Positions 48,819 through 58,474 of a stretch of 64,000 nt of DNA are shown here, one piece after another. Below the pieces are notes generated by a model. The model did no database searches. It was not told the origin of the DNA and saw nothing but the letters and a program-made list of their open reading frames with translations. Source of the DNA: Pedobacter faecalis (lineage in GTDB: Bacteria > Bacteroidota > Bacteroidia > Sphingobacteriales > Sphingobacteriaceae); contig NZ_JARXOW010000001.1 of the NCBI RefSeq assembly GCF_030182585.1, positions 620,001 to 684,000 of the forward strand, read 5' to 3'. Both the position numbers and the translations under genes were made by a program. Numbering within the stretch: position 1 is the stretch's first letter; the number at the start of each line of letters is the position of its first letter.

Positions 48819-51053
48819 ATGAATAACATTACCGTTGACCTGACGAATTGTGACAGAGAGCCAATACATATTCCAGGAAAAGTCCAATCGCACGGGTGCC
48901 TGATTGCGGTAGATGGCGAAAGCCATTTGATTACCTATGCAAGCGAAAATGTGCAAACCTATCTGAACGTGAGTGCAAAGGATTTGCTGGGCAAGCATAT
49001 CGGCGAGCTGTCGGGCAGCTTTAGCCAGGGATCACAGGAAGTCGATTTCCCTGCCCTTATTAAAATTGGCAGGACCCAGCAGAGTTTTGATGCGGTAAAC
49101 CCGTACCGACTGCTTGTTAACGGAGAGGCTGCTTACCTTGTGATACATCAGTCGGCCACCGACTTTGTGCTGGAGTTTGAGCCGGCTACGCTGGAGTATG
49201 ATATTCAGAATGTGATCGGAAGGTCGGTTTCGGAGATCCTGGCCAACAAAACGCTGGCAGGTTTGCTTCATAATGCGGCCAGGGAGGTTAAAAACATTAT
49301 TGAGTACGACCGTGTGATGATCTATAAGTTCCAGGAAGACGGTCATGGTGAGGTGGTAGCGGAAGTCAAGAATGATGACCTTGAGCCGTTCTTCGGGCTC
49401 CACTATCCTGCTTCTGACATCCCTAAACAGGCCAGGGAGCTTTATAAGCTGAACTATACCCGGATCATCGCTGACGTTAATGCGGAGGCTTCGCCTATTC
49501 TTACTTTCGAGCCTAACAAACCGCTTGATCTGACGCACTCTTGTCTGCGTGCTGTTTCGCCTGTACATATTCAGTATCTTAAGAATATGGGCGTGGCGTC
49601 GAGTTTTAGTATTTCACTGATCAGCAATGGGGAGTTATGGGGACTGATCGCCTGCCATAGCTACAGTCCGAAATTTATTGACTACAAAGCCAGAGAGGGT
49701 GCTAAACTGATTGGTCAGATCTTGTCCTCGGCCTTAGAATACCGCGAGATGGAGGAAGAAACAGAGCGCGATAATGTGCTTAAGGAGGCCGTTCAGGAAA
49801 TCGGCAGCTACCTGGAAAAGGATGCCGATCTGATTGCTGCGCTAACTAAGTATAAGTATAACCTTCAGCAGGTTACTCATGCGTCTGGCGTGGCCATCTT
49901 GTTTGAGGATGAAATGCACACCCTGGGTGAGACACCCTCGGAAGAGGATTTAAAGGACATCTTCAAGTGGCTGAAAAGGAATATGTCGGAGTCCATTTAC
50001 CATACCAGCCAGTTTCCGGAGGTATACACTCCTGCGAAGAAGTATGCAGACACAGCAAGCGGTATTTTTGCATGCATGCTTTCGCGTGAACTGGGTGAAC
50101 TGATTGTTTGGTTTAAACCGGAACAGATCAGAACGATAAACTGGGCCGGAAATCCGGAGAAGCCTATGGAGCCCGCGCAGGATACGGATCCGAACGCTCC
50201 TGCGGGACTCATGATGCTTTCTCCGAGAAATTCGTTTGAGAGCTGGGCGCAGATCGTGAAGAACACTTCGGCTCGGTGGTCGCAAATTGAAATATCGACG
50301 GTGCTTAAACTACGTGAAAGGATCATTACGACCATCAACCAGCGGGCCAACGAGATCAGGCAGCTCAATGAACGACTTAAACTGGCGTATGATGAACTGG
50401 ACACCTTCAGTTATACAATTTCGCATGATCTGCGTACGCCGCTGACCTCGATAAAAAGTTATACGGAATTATTTCTGGCACAGCATAAGGACCTCGACGA
50501 GCGGGGGAAAAGTTTACTCAATCGTGTGGTTGCTGGGGCAGATAAGATGGGATTTCTGATCAACGAGATTTTAAAGCTGGCCAGAGTGGGCCGTTCGGAA
50601 ATTGATTTTGTGCAGATCGATATGCCTAAACTGCTTTCAGAAATCAGTACAGAGGTGATTTCGGCACTGAAAGCGGAGCATGTTAAGATTGAGTTTGGCG
50701 ACTGTCCGGACCTGGAGGGCGACCATACGCTGATCTCTCAGGTGTTTTCCAACCTGATCGGAAATGCGGTAAAATACAGTCAGCGTTCTGAAGCTCCGGT
50801 GGTACGCGTTGAGGCGCAAACGGATAAGGATCAAATTGTTTACAACATTAAGGATAATGGCATCGGTATTGATGTGAACTATCATGATAAAGTATTTGAG
50901 CTCTTTAAAAGAATGGAAAATGTAAGAGATTATGAGGGTACCGGGGTTGGCCTGGCCATCGTAAAAAGAATTATCGAAAAGCACAACGGACGTATTTGGT
51001 TCGAGAGTGAATTGGGTGTTGGGACAACTTTTTATGTAGCATTTAAGAAATAG
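48819..51053 (+). CDS. bphP: Bacteriophytochrome histidine kinase
   Basis: A 744-residue red/far-red light receptor kinase. The biliverdin-binding cysteine is Cys11 in NCDREPIHIPGKVQSHG; a PAS domain follows (about 20-120), then GAF (135-305) with the chromophore-pocket motif PASDIP at 197-202 and WGLIACHSYSPKF, then PHY (320-505), HisKA with phospho-acceptor His536 in ISHDLRTPL, and HATPase (NLIGNAVKYSQ, DNGIGID, GTGVGLAIVKRI). All key residues are present, so it should bind biliverdin and signal. The response regulator and heme oxygenase genes follow at once, giving a complete light-sensing unit. What it controls is unknown. Confidence 0.96.
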   Translation: MNNITVDLTNCDREPIHIPGKVQSHGCLIAVDGESHLITYASENVQTYLNVSAKDLLGKHIGELSGSFSQGSQEVDFPALIKIGRTQQSFDAVNPYRLLVNGEAAYLVIHQSATDFVLEFEPATLEYDIQNVIGRSVSEILANKTLAGLLHNAAREVKNIIEYDRVMIYKFQEDGHGEVVAEVKNDDLEPFFGLHYPASDIPKQARELYKLNYTRIIADVNAEASPILTFEPNKPLDLTHSCLRAVSPVHIQYLKNMGVASSFSISLISNGELWGLIACHSYSPKFIDYKAREGAKLIGQILSSALEYREMEEETERDNVLKEAVQEIGSYLEKDADLIAALTKYKYNLQQVTHASGVAILFEDEMHTLGETPSEEDLKDIFKWLKRNMSESIYHTSQFPEVYTPAKKYADTASGIFACMLSRELGELIVWFKPEQIRTINWAGNPEKPMEPAQDTDPNAPAGLMMLSPRNSFESWAQIVKNTSARWSQIEISTVLKLRERIITTINQRANEIRQLNERLKLAYDELDTFSYTISHDLRTPLTSIKSYTELFLAQHKDLDERGKSLLNRVVAGADKMGFLINEILKLARVGRSEIDFVQIDMPKLLSEISTEVISALKAEHVKIEFGDCPDLEGDHTLISQVFSNLIGNAVKYSQRSEAPVVRVEAQTDKDQIVYNIKDNGIGIDVNYHDKVFELFKRMENVRDYEGTGVGLAIVKRIIEKHNGRIWFESELGVGTTFYVAFKK

Positions 51054-51057
51054 GGAT

Positions 51058-51477
51058 ATGGCTTCGCCGGATATATTTTATGTAGAGGATGACCAGGATT
51101 TTGCTTTTATCCTGGAGCACGCGGTTAAGGAAGTTCGGGACGACCTGACTGTAAGTGTTGTGGAAGACGGAAGGGACGCTATTGCGCAACTGGAGCAGTT
51201 TGTGCTGCACAGGAAGCGACCGAAGCTGATCTTGCTGGATTTGAACCTTCCGGGTTTATCGGGCCTGGACTTGCTGAAAAGGATCAAAGAGATCCCTTTT
51301 CTAAGGTACACGCCGGTTATCCTTTTTTCCACTTCAGACGACCCGCTCGATGTGAGGGCTTCGTACGAATTCGGGGCAAACGCTTATATTACCAAACCTT
51401 CGGGATATAACAACCTGATCTCCTGTGTTAAGTCTATGCATGAGTTTTGGTTTAAGCAAAACCGCTCGATCAATTAA
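51058..51477 (+). CDS. Single-domain response regulator (Rcp1-like)
   Basis: A 139-residue receiver domain with no output domain. Acidic pocket EDD at residues 10-12, phospho-acceptor Asp61 in LILLDLNLPG, Ser in FSTSDDP and Lys in ITKPSGY. Phytochrome operons often hold such a stand-alone receiver (Rcp1 type). It starts four bases after bphP stops and ends nine bases before bphO, so it is very likely the phosphate acceptor of BphP. Confidence 0.93.
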   Translation: MASPDIFYVEDDQDFAFILEHAVKEVRDDLTVSVVEDGRDAIAQLEQFVLHRKRPKLILLDLNLPGLSGLDLLKRIKEIPFLRYTPVILFSTSDDPLDVRASYEFGANAYITKPSGYNNLISCVKSMHEFWFKQNRSIN

Positions 51478-51486
51478 ACCTTTTAA

Positions 51487-52077
51487 ATGCTTCAGGAAAA
51501 ATTAAAGCACGACACGCTGTTGCAGCATGAGCGACTGGAATCGCTGATGTTTGTAGACAACATCATGGGCAAAACGTTGAACCCTGATCAATACAAAAAA
51601 ATATTACTAACAAATTACATAGCGCACAAAGCGTACGAAGAGGCTATTTTCGGTGCCATTGGCCCGGATTTAGCAGCTCGTCTGGATCTGAACGCGAGAC
51701 GTAAGCTTGCTGCGCTGGAAAGGGATGTGGAAGAGGCTGGTTTGGACGAGCAGCTGTTTAAGGCTGAACTGATCGTAAAAGGCCTGAAGCCGCTTCATTT
51801 TAACGAGGCGGCCGCACTAGGTGCCTTATATGTGATGGAAGGTGCTACGCTGGGCGGAAGTGTGATATTAAAACAGCTGAAGCTTAATCCTTCATTTGCC
51901 GGCAAGGGTCTGAATTTTTATTATTACGGGGTGTATGGCGGGGCGCTGATGGCGAACTGGAAATCGTTCGTGGATGTGCTTAACGCATTCCCGGAAGGTA
52001 ATGAGGACGAGGTGGTTGAAGGAGCCAAACAAATGTTTGACGCGATTTCCGCCATAGCCGAAATTGCCTATATTTGA
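51487..52077 (+). CDS. bphO: Heme oxygenase supplying biliverdin to the phytochrome
   Basis: A 196-residue heme oxygenase-like protein. The proximal His14 lies in LLQHERLES, at the same position as in the enzyme encoded at 5129, and the distal helix reads ALYVMEGATLGGSVIL near residue 118. Place in the operon directly after bphP and its response regulator fits BphO, which makes the biliverdin chromophore. The stop is three bases before the next gene, so the transcript continues into the enoyl-CoA hydratase. Confidence 0.92.
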   Translation: MLQEKLKHDTLLQHERLESLMFVDNIMGKTLNPDQYKKILLTNYIAHKAYEEAIFGAIGPDLAARLDLNARRKLAALERDVEEAGLDEQLFKAELIVKGLKPLHFNEAAALGALYVMEGATLGGSVILKQLKLNPSFAGKGLNFYYYGVYGGALMANWKSFVDVLNAFPEGNEDEVVEGAKQMFDAISAIAEIAYI

Positions 52078-52080
52078 GGA

Positions 52081-52860
52081 ATGAATGAACCACTGGTTTT
52101 ATACAGCGTTACGGACCGGATCGCTAGTATTACCATCAACAGGGTTGAAAAGCGAAACGCGCTGAACCCGGAACTTGTGGCTTTGCTTACGGAATCGCTT
52201 TTAAGGGCATCGGAAGATGATGAGGTGAAAGTGATCGTGCTGAAGGCCAACGGAAAAGTATTCAGCGCAGGGGCCGATCTGGCTTACCTGCAGCAACTGC
52301 AGCAAAATAGTTACGAGGAAAATCTGGCCGATTCTGAAAATCTGAAGCGTTTATTTACGACCATATATTATCTCCCTAAAATTGTGATCGCACAGGTGGA
52401 AGGCCATGCTATTGCGGGAGGATGCGGCCTGGCTACGGTATGCGATTTTGTGTTTGCGGTGCCGGAAGCAAATTTTGGATACACGGAGGTAAAGCTTGGC
52501 TTTGTGCCGGCCATTGTGTCCTGCTTCCTGGTAAACAAGACTTCTGAAACGATCGCCAAGCGGATTTTGCTTACAGGCGAGCTGTTTTCTGCCAGGCAGG
52601 CGCTTGAATTCGGCCTGATCACAGAGGTTGTTGAAGGCCATGAAATCGCCGGCCGTGTACTGGAACTTGCCCAAAAGCTTTGTACAGAGACATCCGCGAA
52701 TTCGCTGATGGTGACCAAGCAACTGATCGGGCAGACCAACAATCCTTTGCTGGAAAAGAACCTGGCTTTTGCGGTGCAGATCAACGCACGTGTGCGTGAC
52801 AGCGAAGATTTTAAGCGTGGCGTGGCTTCTTTTATTAAAAAGGTGCAGATCAAATGGTAA
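52081..52860 (+). CDS. Enoyl-CoA hydratase/isomerase family protein
   Basis: A 259-residue crotonase-fold enzyme. The oxyanion-hole segments are GKVFSAGADLAYLQQL near residue 57 and EGHAIAGGCGLATVCDFVFA near 104; the C-terminal AVQINARVRDSEDFKRGVASFIKK is also typical. In relatives of this type (methylglutaconyl-CoA hydratase-like) the enzyme adds water to enoyl-CoA in leucine or fatty acid breakdown; the exact substrate is open. It begins three bases after bphO and its end overlaps the next gene by seven bases. Confidence 0.9.
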   Translation: MNEPLVLYSVTDRIASITINRVEKRNALNPELVALLTESLLRASEDDEVKVIVLKANGKVFSAGADLAYLQQLQQNSYEENLADSENLKRLFTTIYYLPKIVIAQVEGHAIAGGCGLATVCDFVFAVPEANFGYTEVKLGFVPAIVSCFLVNKTSETIAKRILLTGELFSARQALEFGLITEVVEGHEIAGRVLELAQKLCTETSANSLMVTKQLIGQTNNPLLEKNLAFAVQINARVRDSEDFKRGVASFIKKVQIKW

Positions 52861-54716
52861 ACAGCCTGGCATTTTTTGCCAGATTCTTCCTGTTCTGGCT
52901 CTTGTTTTTTGTGGTGGACCGCCTCAGCTTTCTGTTGATCAATATGGCTGCTGTTAGTCAGTTTCCCTTTTCGGAAACCGCCTCGGTGTTTGTGCATGCG
53001 CTGGCGCTCGACTTATCGATGTGCGGTTATATCCTGGTCATACCCCTTCTTGTCTTTTCTTTTGCCCTGCTTAGCGGCAGAAAGGAATTGGGGCTGCGCT
53101 GGCTTTCGTTTTACGATGGCTTTCTGGTAGTTATCTTCAGCATTATTTCCGTTGCAAACTTTAATATTTACCGGGAATGGGGCACCAAGATGAATGCAAA
53201 GGCGATTGATTTCGCTTTCGGTTCCCCGGGCGAGGCGCTGGCGTCGAGTGCCTCCTCCCCTGTGTTTCTGACGCTGTTTACGCTTGCCGTGCTGATCGCT
53301 TTTGGATTGGTGCTGCAAAGATTTGTGATGCCGTCAAAACTGAGGTTTGGCCGGATTGCGCTTGCACCTCGCATTCTGGTGGTGCTGGCTTTATTTTTTG
53401 GTACGTTCGTCATGATCAGAGGTGGGCTTAAAGGTTCGCCTATGAAACAGAGTATGGCGTATTTCTCGAAAGAGCAGATCTTAAACCACGCTGCCGTGAA
53501 TACGCCTTGGAATTTGCTTTCGAGCGTACTGTCGTCGGGCAAAATAACCAAAAATCCATATGTGTACCTGAAGCCTGAACAGGCCTCTGCTTATGTGGAC
53601 AGCATATATCGGGTGAGTAAGGATACAACGGTGTCGATCCTGAAGAATAAGCGCCCGAATGTGGTTCTGATCATTATAGAAAGTTTTGGGGCCGACCTGA
53701 CCATGACCCTGGGAAATGAACCGGGCATTACGCCGAACTTTGATGCTATGATCCGAGAGGGCGTGTTGTTTAGCCGCATCTATGCCTCGGGAAGTCGCAC
53801 AGACAAAGGAATTATCGCTACGCTGGCAGGTTTCCCTACTCTGGCCGCCAGCAGTATGATGAAGTGGCCCGACAAGATGCAGAAGCTCCCGGCGATCTCT
53901 CAATCGCTTTTTAAGCAGGGCTACCAGACTTCTTTCTATTATGGTGGGGAATCGGAATTTGATAATTATAAGGCCTTTATTTTAAGCCATCATTACAGCA
54001 GGCTTGTCGACCGCAACAACTTTGACACTCCGGGCAAATCGACCTGGGGCCAGTTTGACGAGGCGGTTTTCAGCAAGCAGATTGCCGAACTGCGATCGGA
54101 GAAACAGCCTTTCTTTTCTACCCTGCTTACGCTCACGAACCATGAACCTTATGTGGTTCCTGGCAAACCTAAATTTGGTTCGGCTGATAATAAAGCGAAG
54201 TTTAAAAGCACGGCTTTTTATACGGATTCCTGCATTCAGGCTTATATTGCAGAGGCCAAAAAACAGCCTTGGTATAGCAACACGCTATTTGTATTTGTGG
54301 CCGACCATGCCCATGCCTATCCTAAGGACCGCTTTGATGTGGCTGTCCCGGAACGTTATCACATCCCGATGCTTTTCTACGGGGAGGTGATTGATAAGGC
54401 CTACAGGGGAAAGCAATTTGACGTAACGGGAAGTCAGACAGACCTTGCTGCTACCCTGCTCGCCCAGCTTGCCCTGCCAGCTAAAGATTTCAGGTGGAGC
54501 AAGAACCTGTTGAACCCGAGTGTAAAACCTTCGGCATTTTTTAGCTGGGACAATGGTTCGGGCTTTATCTATAACAAACATTATGTTACTTTTGATCATG
54601 TAGGTCAGTCGGTTTTGCATAACAGCGATGAGGGTGACAAACCGGGCAGTGCTGAGGTGTTAAATATGAACAAGGCTTACCTGCAAATGGTATATCAGGA
54701 ATTTACTGATCTTTAA
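52854..54716 (+). CDS. LTA-synthase-like sulfatase-fold membrane enzyme
   Basis: A 620-residue inner-membrane protein. About five membrane spans (residues 5-200) precede an extracytoplasmic alkaline-phosphatase/sulfatase domain: NVVLIIIESFGAD near 266 with the first metal ligand Glu, the nucleophile threonine in YASGSRTDKGIIATLAGFPTL near 310, and VFVADHAHAYP near 482 for the second metal site. The family includes lipoteichoic acid synthases and phosphoglycerol or phosphoethanolamine transferases. In a Gram-negative cell the last two, or decoration of periplasmic glycans, are more likely. It overlaps the enoyl-CoA hydratase gene (ATGGTAA). Confidence 0.9.
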   Translation: MVNSLAFFARFFLFWLLFFVVDRLSFLLINMAAVSQFPFSETASVFVHALALDLSMCGYILVIPLLVFSFALLSGRKELGLRWLSFYDGFLVVIFSIISVANFNIYREWGTKMNAKAIDFAFGSPGEALASSASSPVFLTLFTLAVLIAFGLVLQRFVMPSKLRFGRIALAPRILVVLALFFGTFVMIRGGLKGSPMKQSMAYFSKEQILNHAAVNTPWNLLSSVLSSGKITKNPYVYLKPEQASAYVDSIYRVSKDTTVSILKNKRPNVVLIIIESFGADLTMTLGNEPGITPNFDAMIREGVLFSRIYASGSRTDKGIIATLAGFPTLAASSMMKWPDKMQKLPAISQSLFKQGYQTSFYYGGESEFDNYKAFILSHHYSRLVDRNNFDTPGKSTWGQFDEAVFSKQIAELRSEKQPFFSTLLTLTNHEPYVVPGKPKFGSADNKAKFKSTAFYTDSCIQAYIAEAKKQPWYSNTLFVFVADHAHAYPKDRFDVAVPERYHIPMLFYGEVIDKAYRGKQFDVTGSQTDLAATLLAQLALPAKDFRWSKNLLNPSVKPSAFFSWDNGSGFIYNKHYVTFDHVGQSVLHNSDEGDKPGSAEVLNMNKAYLQMVYQEFTDL

Positions 54717-54719
54717 AAT

Positions 54720-56876
54720 ATGAGATATAAACATTTTGTGTTTGCGTTAACCGCAGTCGTTTTTTCTTTCTTTAGCGCTGCTGCGCAGGACATCAAGTGG
54801 AAAGATGGCAGTTCGTATTATGAAATTTCTAACGGGGAGCTTGTTTCGATTACCCTGCCGGGGGGCGACCGCAAAGTGATCGTGGGGCGCAGCCTGTTGT
54901 ATGGCAACCAGAACAGCGGTCTGACGAACTTCAAAGACTTCGCGTTTTCTGCGGATGGCTCGAAGGTGCTTTTGTATGCCAACGCGAAAAAGGTTTGGCG
55001 CTACGAGACCCGGGGCGACTATTTTGTGGCCGATCTGAAAAGCAACCGCATCACCAAACTGGGTAAGGATAAGCCGGCTTCGTCGCTGATGTTTGCGAAG
55101 TTTTCGCCGGACGGCAATAAGGTAGCTTATGTGAGTAAGCACAATCTGTATGTGGAGGATCTGACGAGCGGAACGATAACGGCATTGACGAGCGACGGGA
55201 CGGACCGACTGATTAACGGTACGTTTGACTGGGCGTATGAAGAGGAATTTGACTGCCGGGACGGTTTCCGCTGGAGCCCGGACGGCAAATCCATTGCTTA
55301 CTGGCAGATCGATGCGACGCGGATCAAGAATTTCCTGATGATCAACAACACGGATTCGATCTATGCCTATACCATTCCGGTTGAATACCCGAAGGTGGGC
55401 GAAAACCCTTCCTCCTGCCGCATTGGCGTGGTTAGCGTAAACGGCGGTGCCACAAGCTGGCTGCAGGTGCCGGGCGACATGGTTCAGCATTATATTCCGC
55501 GTATGGACTGGATCCCGAACAGCAATGAGATCATCTTGCAGCAGTTGAACCGCGAACAGAATGTAAGCAAGCTGTTCGTGGCTAGCGGGTCGACCGGCAG
55601 CGTGAACAATATTTTTACAGAAACAGATAAGGCCTGGGTAGATGCCGGAAAACCATGGCACTGGCTGGATGAAGGCAAAAGCTTTATCTGGACCAGCGAA
55701 AAGGACGGATGGCGTCATTTGTACAGGATCAGTCGCGACGGCCGCAAGCAAACGCTGATCACCGTTGGGAATTACGATGTGATAGAGACTTCGCTGGTGG
55801 ATGAAGAGAACGGTTTGGTCTACTTTATGGCATCACCAACGAATGCCACGCAGCGGTATCTTTATAAAACGAAGTTGAACGGCTCGGGAAAGGCTGAAAT
55901 GGTGACACCTTCTATCATGCCGGGAACACACAGCTACGACATCTCTCCGGGTGCCTTGTTTGCCCGACATAGTTATCAGAATGCCAGCGTTCCTCCGCTC
56001 ACGGAATGGATGCGCATGACGAGTTTAAATCCGCTTACCATGGAAGGTAGTATTACCAATCAGCTGGGCCGCATTAAGCCACCTAAAAATAAGGTGGAGT
56101 TTTTTAAGGTGACGACTGCCGACGGCGTGGAGATGGATGGCTGGATGAAAAAGCCGGATAATTTCGATCAGACAAAAAAATACCCTGTGGTGTTCTACGT
56201 GTATGGCGAGCCTGCAGGGCAGACGGTTACCGACACTTACGGTGCAGGAAGAAACTGGCTGTATGCCGGTGATATGGCGCAGGACGGATATATCTACATC
56301 TCGGTGGAGAACCGGGGTGCACCGGCACCTAAGGGCAGGGAATGGCGCAAAAGTATTTTCCAGAAGATCGGTACACTTAACGTGCGCGACCAGGCGATGG
56401 CTGCCCAGGAGATTCTGAAATGGAATTTTGTGGATAAAGACCGGGTAGCGGTTTGGGGCTGGAGCGGCGGCGGTTCTTCTACCTTGAACCTCTTGTTCCA
56501 ATATCCGGAAATATATAAGACCGGCATCGCGATAGCGGCTGTGGGCAATCAACTGACTTACGACAACATCTATCAGGAACGCTATATGGGGTCGCCGTTA
56601 AAGTCGACCGAGGCCTATGTGAAAGGATCACCTGTAACTCATGCCAAAAACCTGAAAGGGAATCTGCTTTATATACATGGTACGGGCGACGACAACGTGC
56701 ACTATCAGAATGCGGAGATGCTGATCAATGAACTGGTAAGGCACAGGAAGATTTTCCAGCTGATGGCCTACCCGAACCGCACACACAGCATCAACGAAGG
56801 TGATGGTACTTCGGAACATTTGGCGCTGACTTACACGAGGTTCCTTCAAACGTATTGTCCGCCCGGAGGTAAATAG
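54720..56876 (+). CDS. Dipeptidyl peptidase IV-like S9 peptidase
   Basis: A 718-residue exported serine peptidase (signal peptide MRYKHFVFALTAVVFSFFSAAAQ). The eight-bladed propeller of DPP-IV is seen up to about residue 460, including the DPP-IV mark DWAYEEEF near 170, where two Glu residues hold the substrate amino end. The hydrolase domain has Ser582 in GWSGGG, Asp657 in GTGDDNVHYQ and His689 in NRTHSI. It should remove X-Pro or X-Ala dipeptides in the periplasm. It begins three bases after the previous stop, the last gene of the run that starts with bphP. Confidence 0.93.
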   Translation: MRYKHFVFALTAVVFSFFSAAAQDIKWKDGSSYYEISNGELVSITLPGGDRKVIVGRSLLYGNQNSGLTNFKDFAFSADGSKVLLYANAKKVWRYETRGDYFVADLKSNRITKLGKDKPASSLMFAKFSPDGNKVAYVSKHNLYVEDLTSGTITALTSDGTDRLINGTFDWAYEEEFDCRDGFRWSPDGKSIAYWQIDATRIKNFLMINNTDSIYAYTIPVEYPKVGENPSSCRIGVVSVNGGATSWLQVPGDMVQHYIPRMDWIPNSNEIILQQLNREQNVSKLFVASGSTGSVNNIFTETDKAWVDAGKPWHWLDEGKSFIWTSEKDGWRHLYRISRDGRKQTLITVGNYDVIETSLVDEENGLVYFMASPTNATQRYLYKTKLNGSGKAEMVTPSIMPGTHSYDISPGALFARHSYQNASVPPLTEWMRMTSLNPLTMEGSITNQLGRIKPPKNKVEFFKVTTADGVEMDGWMKKPDNFDQTKKYPVVFYVYGEPAGQTVTDTYGAGRNWLYAGDMAQDGYIYISVENRGAPAPKGREWRKSIFQKIGTLNVRDQAMAAQEILKWNFVDKDRVAVWGWSGGGSSTLNLLFQYPEIYKTGIAIAAVGNQLTYDNIYQERYMGSPLKSTEAYVKGSPVTHAKNLKGNLLYIHGTGDDNVHYQNAEMLINELVRHRKIFQLMAYPNRTHSINEGDGTSEHLALTYTRFLQTYCPPGGK

Positions 56877-56887
56877 CCAAAAGTGTT

Positions 56888-56895
56888 TACCTTTG
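56888..56895 (+). promoter_or_regulatory. -7 element TACCTTTG of the Mla-type operon
   Basis: Perfect TAnnTTTG 47 bases before the mlaE ATG and just after the peptidase stop. No well-spaced TTG. Confidence 0.5.
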
Positions 56896-56942
56896 CCATT
56901 TATGGCGCATAGTTTGATAGTGATGTGCATACCGTATTTTGA

Positions 56943-57698
56943 ATGAATTTTAGAAATATATTTATCACCCTTTATGATGTATTTCAGTTTATAGGGCGTT
57001 TTTTTAAAGAGGCTTTTCTGCCGCCCTATGAGGGCAAGGAATTGCTGAAGCAGTGTTATGATATTGGTTATAAGTCGCTCGCCCTTATTTCGCTAACCGG
57101 GTTCATCACCGGAATCGTTTTTACCAAGCAGTCGAGGCCTTCCCTGGCTGAGTTTGGCGCGACATCCTGGCTCCCTTCGCTGGTGGGTATTGCGCTGTTG
57201 CGTACCCTCGCTCCGCTCCTGACCTCGCTCATTGCGGCTGGGAAGGTTGGTTCGAGCATTGGCGCCGAACTGGGATCGATGCGGGTAACTGAACAAATTG
57301 ATGCGATGGAAGTGTCGGCGACGAATCCTTTTAAATTCCTGGTGAGCACCCGAGTGCTTGCGGCGACGATAACTATCCCCATCCTGACCTTTTATACGGC
57401 TTTGGTAGGTATGCTGGGTGCATTGCTGAATGTGTCGCTTAGTGAGGGTACAAGCGCTAAACTGTTTTTTCAAGCTTCACTGGAGTCGATCACCTTTCTG
57501 GATATTACCGCTTCTACGATCAAGGCAGTGATCTTTGGTTTCACGATAGGTATTGTAGGCTGCTATCAGGGTTATAATTCGGCAAAGGGAACCGAAGGTG
57601 TAGGTAGAGCGGCGAATGCCTCGGTGGTGATCGGAATGTTCCTGATCTTTATTGAGGAAGTCGTTTCCGTTCAGTTCTTTGGTTTATTCAGAAGTTGA
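56943..57698 (+). CDS. mlaE: Mla-type lipid ABC transporter permease
   Basis: A 251-residue inner-membrane protein of the MlaE family with five to six hydrophobic segments. GIVFTKQSRPSLAEFGATSWLPSLVGIALLRTLAPLLTSLIAAGKVGSSIGAELGSMRVTEQIDAMEV (residues 58-121) is the family core, followed by ATRVLA-type and GCYQGYNSAKGTEGVGRAANASVV near 210. MlaE works with the ATPase MlaF and the MCE protein MlaD to move phospholipids between inner and outer membranes. The next gene overlaps or follows its stop directly. Confidence 0.94.
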   Translation: MNFRNIFITLYDVFQFIGRFFKEAFLPPYEGKELLKQCYDIGYKSLALISLTGFITGIVFTKQSRPSLAEFGATSWLPSLVGIALLRTLAPLLTSLIAAGKVGSSIGAELGSMRVTEQIDAMEVSATNPFKFLVSTRVLAATITIPILTFYTALVGMLGALLNVSLSEGTSAKLFFQASLESITFLDITASTIKAVIFGFTIGIVGCYQGYNSAKGTEGVGRAANASVVIGMFLIFIEEVVSVQFFGLFRS

Positions 57699-57700
57699 CC

Positions 57701-58471
57701 ATGATGGAAAGACAAAGCGGGGAAAAACCGGAAAGCGTTATTGAAATACGGGATTTGTATAAGTCGTTTGGCGACTACCATGTTCTAAGGGGCGTCGACC
57801 TTGATCTGTATAAGGGCGAGAACCTTGTGGTGCTGGGTAAGTCGGGAACGGGTAAGTCGGTGCTGATCAAGATTGTGGTGGGTTTGCTTAAGCCCGATCG
57901 TGGGCGGGTAAGCGTATTGAACAGCCTCATTGATCAGATCACGTATAAAGAGTTGCTCGAACTGAGACTTAAGGTGGGGTTTTCATTCCAGAACAGTGCG
58001 CTGTACGACAGTATGACCGTGCGGGAGAACCTGGAATTTCCGTTGGTACGCAACCGTCGAAAGCTGACAAAACAAGAGGTGAGCCTGGCTGTGGAAGAGA
58101 TGCTGGATGCGGTGGGTTTGCTGCAAACGATTAATCAGATGCCTTCGGAATTGTCGGGCGGTCAGCGTAAACGGATCGGTATTGCACGCACGCTGATCCT
58201 TAAACCGGAGATTATGCTCTATGATGAGCCAACGGCGGGACTGGATCCAATTACCTGCCTGGAAATAAATAGTTTAATTAATGAGGTGCAGGAACGGTTT
58301 CACACCAGTTCTATCATTATTACGCACGACCTTACCTGTGCTAAGGCGGTGGGCGATCGCGTAGCCATGCTCCTGGACGGGAAATTTGAGCGCCAGGGTA
58401 CCTTTGAGGAGGTATTTGATACTACGGATCCTCGTGTGAAACCATTTTACGATTATAATTTTATACAATAG
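57701..58471 (+). CDS. mlaF: Mla-type lipid ABC transporter ATPase
   Basis: A 256-residue ABC ATPase. The ATG at 57701 (or 57704) is preferred over a TTG at 57695. Walker A GKSGTGKSV near residue 47, signature LSGGQRKRIGIAR near 148, Walker B IMLYDEPTAGLD near 169, switch histidine in IIITHD near 204. The LYDSMTVRENLEFPL segment is characteristic of MlaF. It powers the MlaE permease encoded directly before it, and the mlaD gene follows after three bases. Confidence 0.95.
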   Translation: MMERQSGEKPESVIEIRDLYKSFGDYHVLRGVDLDLYKGENLVVLGKSGTGKSVLIKIVVGLLKPDRGRVSVLNSLIDQITYKELLELRLKVGFSFQNSALYDSMTVRENLEFPLVRNRRKLTKQEVSLAVEEMLDAVGLLQTINQMPSELSGGQRKRIGIARTLILKPEIMLYDEPTAGLDPITCLEINSLINEVQERFHTSSIIITHDLTCAKAVGDRVAMLLDGKFERQGTFEEVFDTTDPRVKPFYDYNFIQ

Positions 58472-58474
58472 AAT

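Noticed and set aside
54747..55751. 334-codon open frame on the minus strand opposite the DPP-IV gene
   Set aside because: No motif, signal or partner; the plus-strand gene has catalytic residues and a signal peptide.
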